DNA of 5,941 nucleotides, from NCBI GenBank assembly GCA_022571825.1, contig JACZXC010000206.1, positions 1-5,941 of the forward strand. Reading direction: 5' to 3'. The notes beneath the pieces were generated by a model. The model saw nothing but the letters and a program-made list of their open reading frames with translations, had not been told where the DNA came from and did not search any database. How positions within the stretch are numbered: the first letter of the stretch is position 1; each line of letters starts with the position of its first letter. This stretch comes from Myxococcales bacterium. Its GTDB lineage: Bacteria; Myxococcota_A; UBA9160; SMWR01. The position numbers and the translations under genes are program-made. This document shows, piece after piece, positions 5,836 to 5,941 of this stretch.

Positions 5836-5941
5836 TCAGTCCGCGGAGCGCCTCAAGAACGCGGGTTCCTTCGGGTCCTCGTCTTCGCCCGGGAGGTCGC
5901 CGCGCCGGATGAACGTCGGGACGTCGAGCTGGTCTTCAAAG
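5836..5941 (-). CDS. ftsZ: Probable FtsZ, C-terminal tail only (truncated by window)
   Basis: The last 34 codons of a minus-strand gene are visible, ending at TGA (5836-5838). They include LDVPTFIRRG, an acidic linker GEDEDPKE, and the terminal PAFLRRSAD. FtsZ, the tubulin-like GTPase of the division ring, ends in a conserved peptide that binds FtsA, ZipA and other partners; in E. coli it is LDIPAFLRKQAD. The resemblance to LDVPTFIRR and to PAFLRRSAD is close. Both elements appear here in tandem about 20 residues apart, which is unusual. The GTPase and tubulin-like domains lie outside the window, so the call rests on this short tail alone. It could be another protein with a similar ending. 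Confidence 0.6.
   Translation of the reverse strand, partial: FEDQLDVPTFIRRGDLPGEDEDPKEPAFLRRSAD

Noticed and set aside
5046..5912. Plus-strand open frame of 288 codons
   Set aside because: Antisense to the crotonase and FtsZ-like genes, which have clear family motifs; the product is Gly/Arg-rich without motifs.

Overview
The window is GC-rich (by eye roughly two-thirds G+C) with strongly G/C-ending codons. It looks like an ordinary chromosomal segment of a free-living Gram-negative bacterium. A probable lipoprotein signal on a DUF3604 protein, several acyl-CoA enzymes and an FtsZ-like tail would suit a Myxococcota/Deltaproteobacteria-type genome. That placement is inferred from gene content and is weak. 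I see no mobile element, CRISPR array, tRNA or rRNA.

Plus-strand block (1-4218). The window opens inside the C-terminal part of an NAD(P)H:quinone oxidoreductase-like MDR enzyme. It is followed by a 744-aa DUF3604 protein with an N-terminal export signal and a PHP-like set of histidines and acids, then an acyl-CoA dehydrogenase with a clear ribosome binding site, then nucleoside diphosphate kinase (ndk) 3 bases downstream. All four point the same way with gaps of 60 bases or less, so they may be co-transcribed. Two are redox/acyl-CoA enzymes, ndk is housekeeping, and the link to DUF3604 is unknown.

Gap and yqeY (4219-4948). A 275-base gap follows ndk. It holds a possible promoter and, on the minus strand, a candidate small single-span membrane protein whose frame is broken. 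Next is a GatB/YqeY-domain gene, well conserved on both sides of a one-base frameshift at an AAA run (4724-4726). Adding one A restores a full-length 151-aa protein. The candidate small protein would also be repaired by one extra base in a T/A run, so sequencing or assembly error is a serious possibility for both.

Minus-strand block (4962-5941). A crotonase-fold (enoyl-CoA hydratase/isomerase family) gene converges on yqeY. It lacks both glutamates of classical enoyl-CoA hydratase. Upstream of it is the last 34 codons of a gene that resembles the FtsZ C-terminal tail, with what looks like two copies of the terminal binding motif. A short perfect hairpin separates the two.

I found no convincing undescribed multi-gene system. 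The points most worth checking are the two broken frames, the FtsZ-like double tail, the crotonase lacking its usual acids, and the DUF3604 protein.
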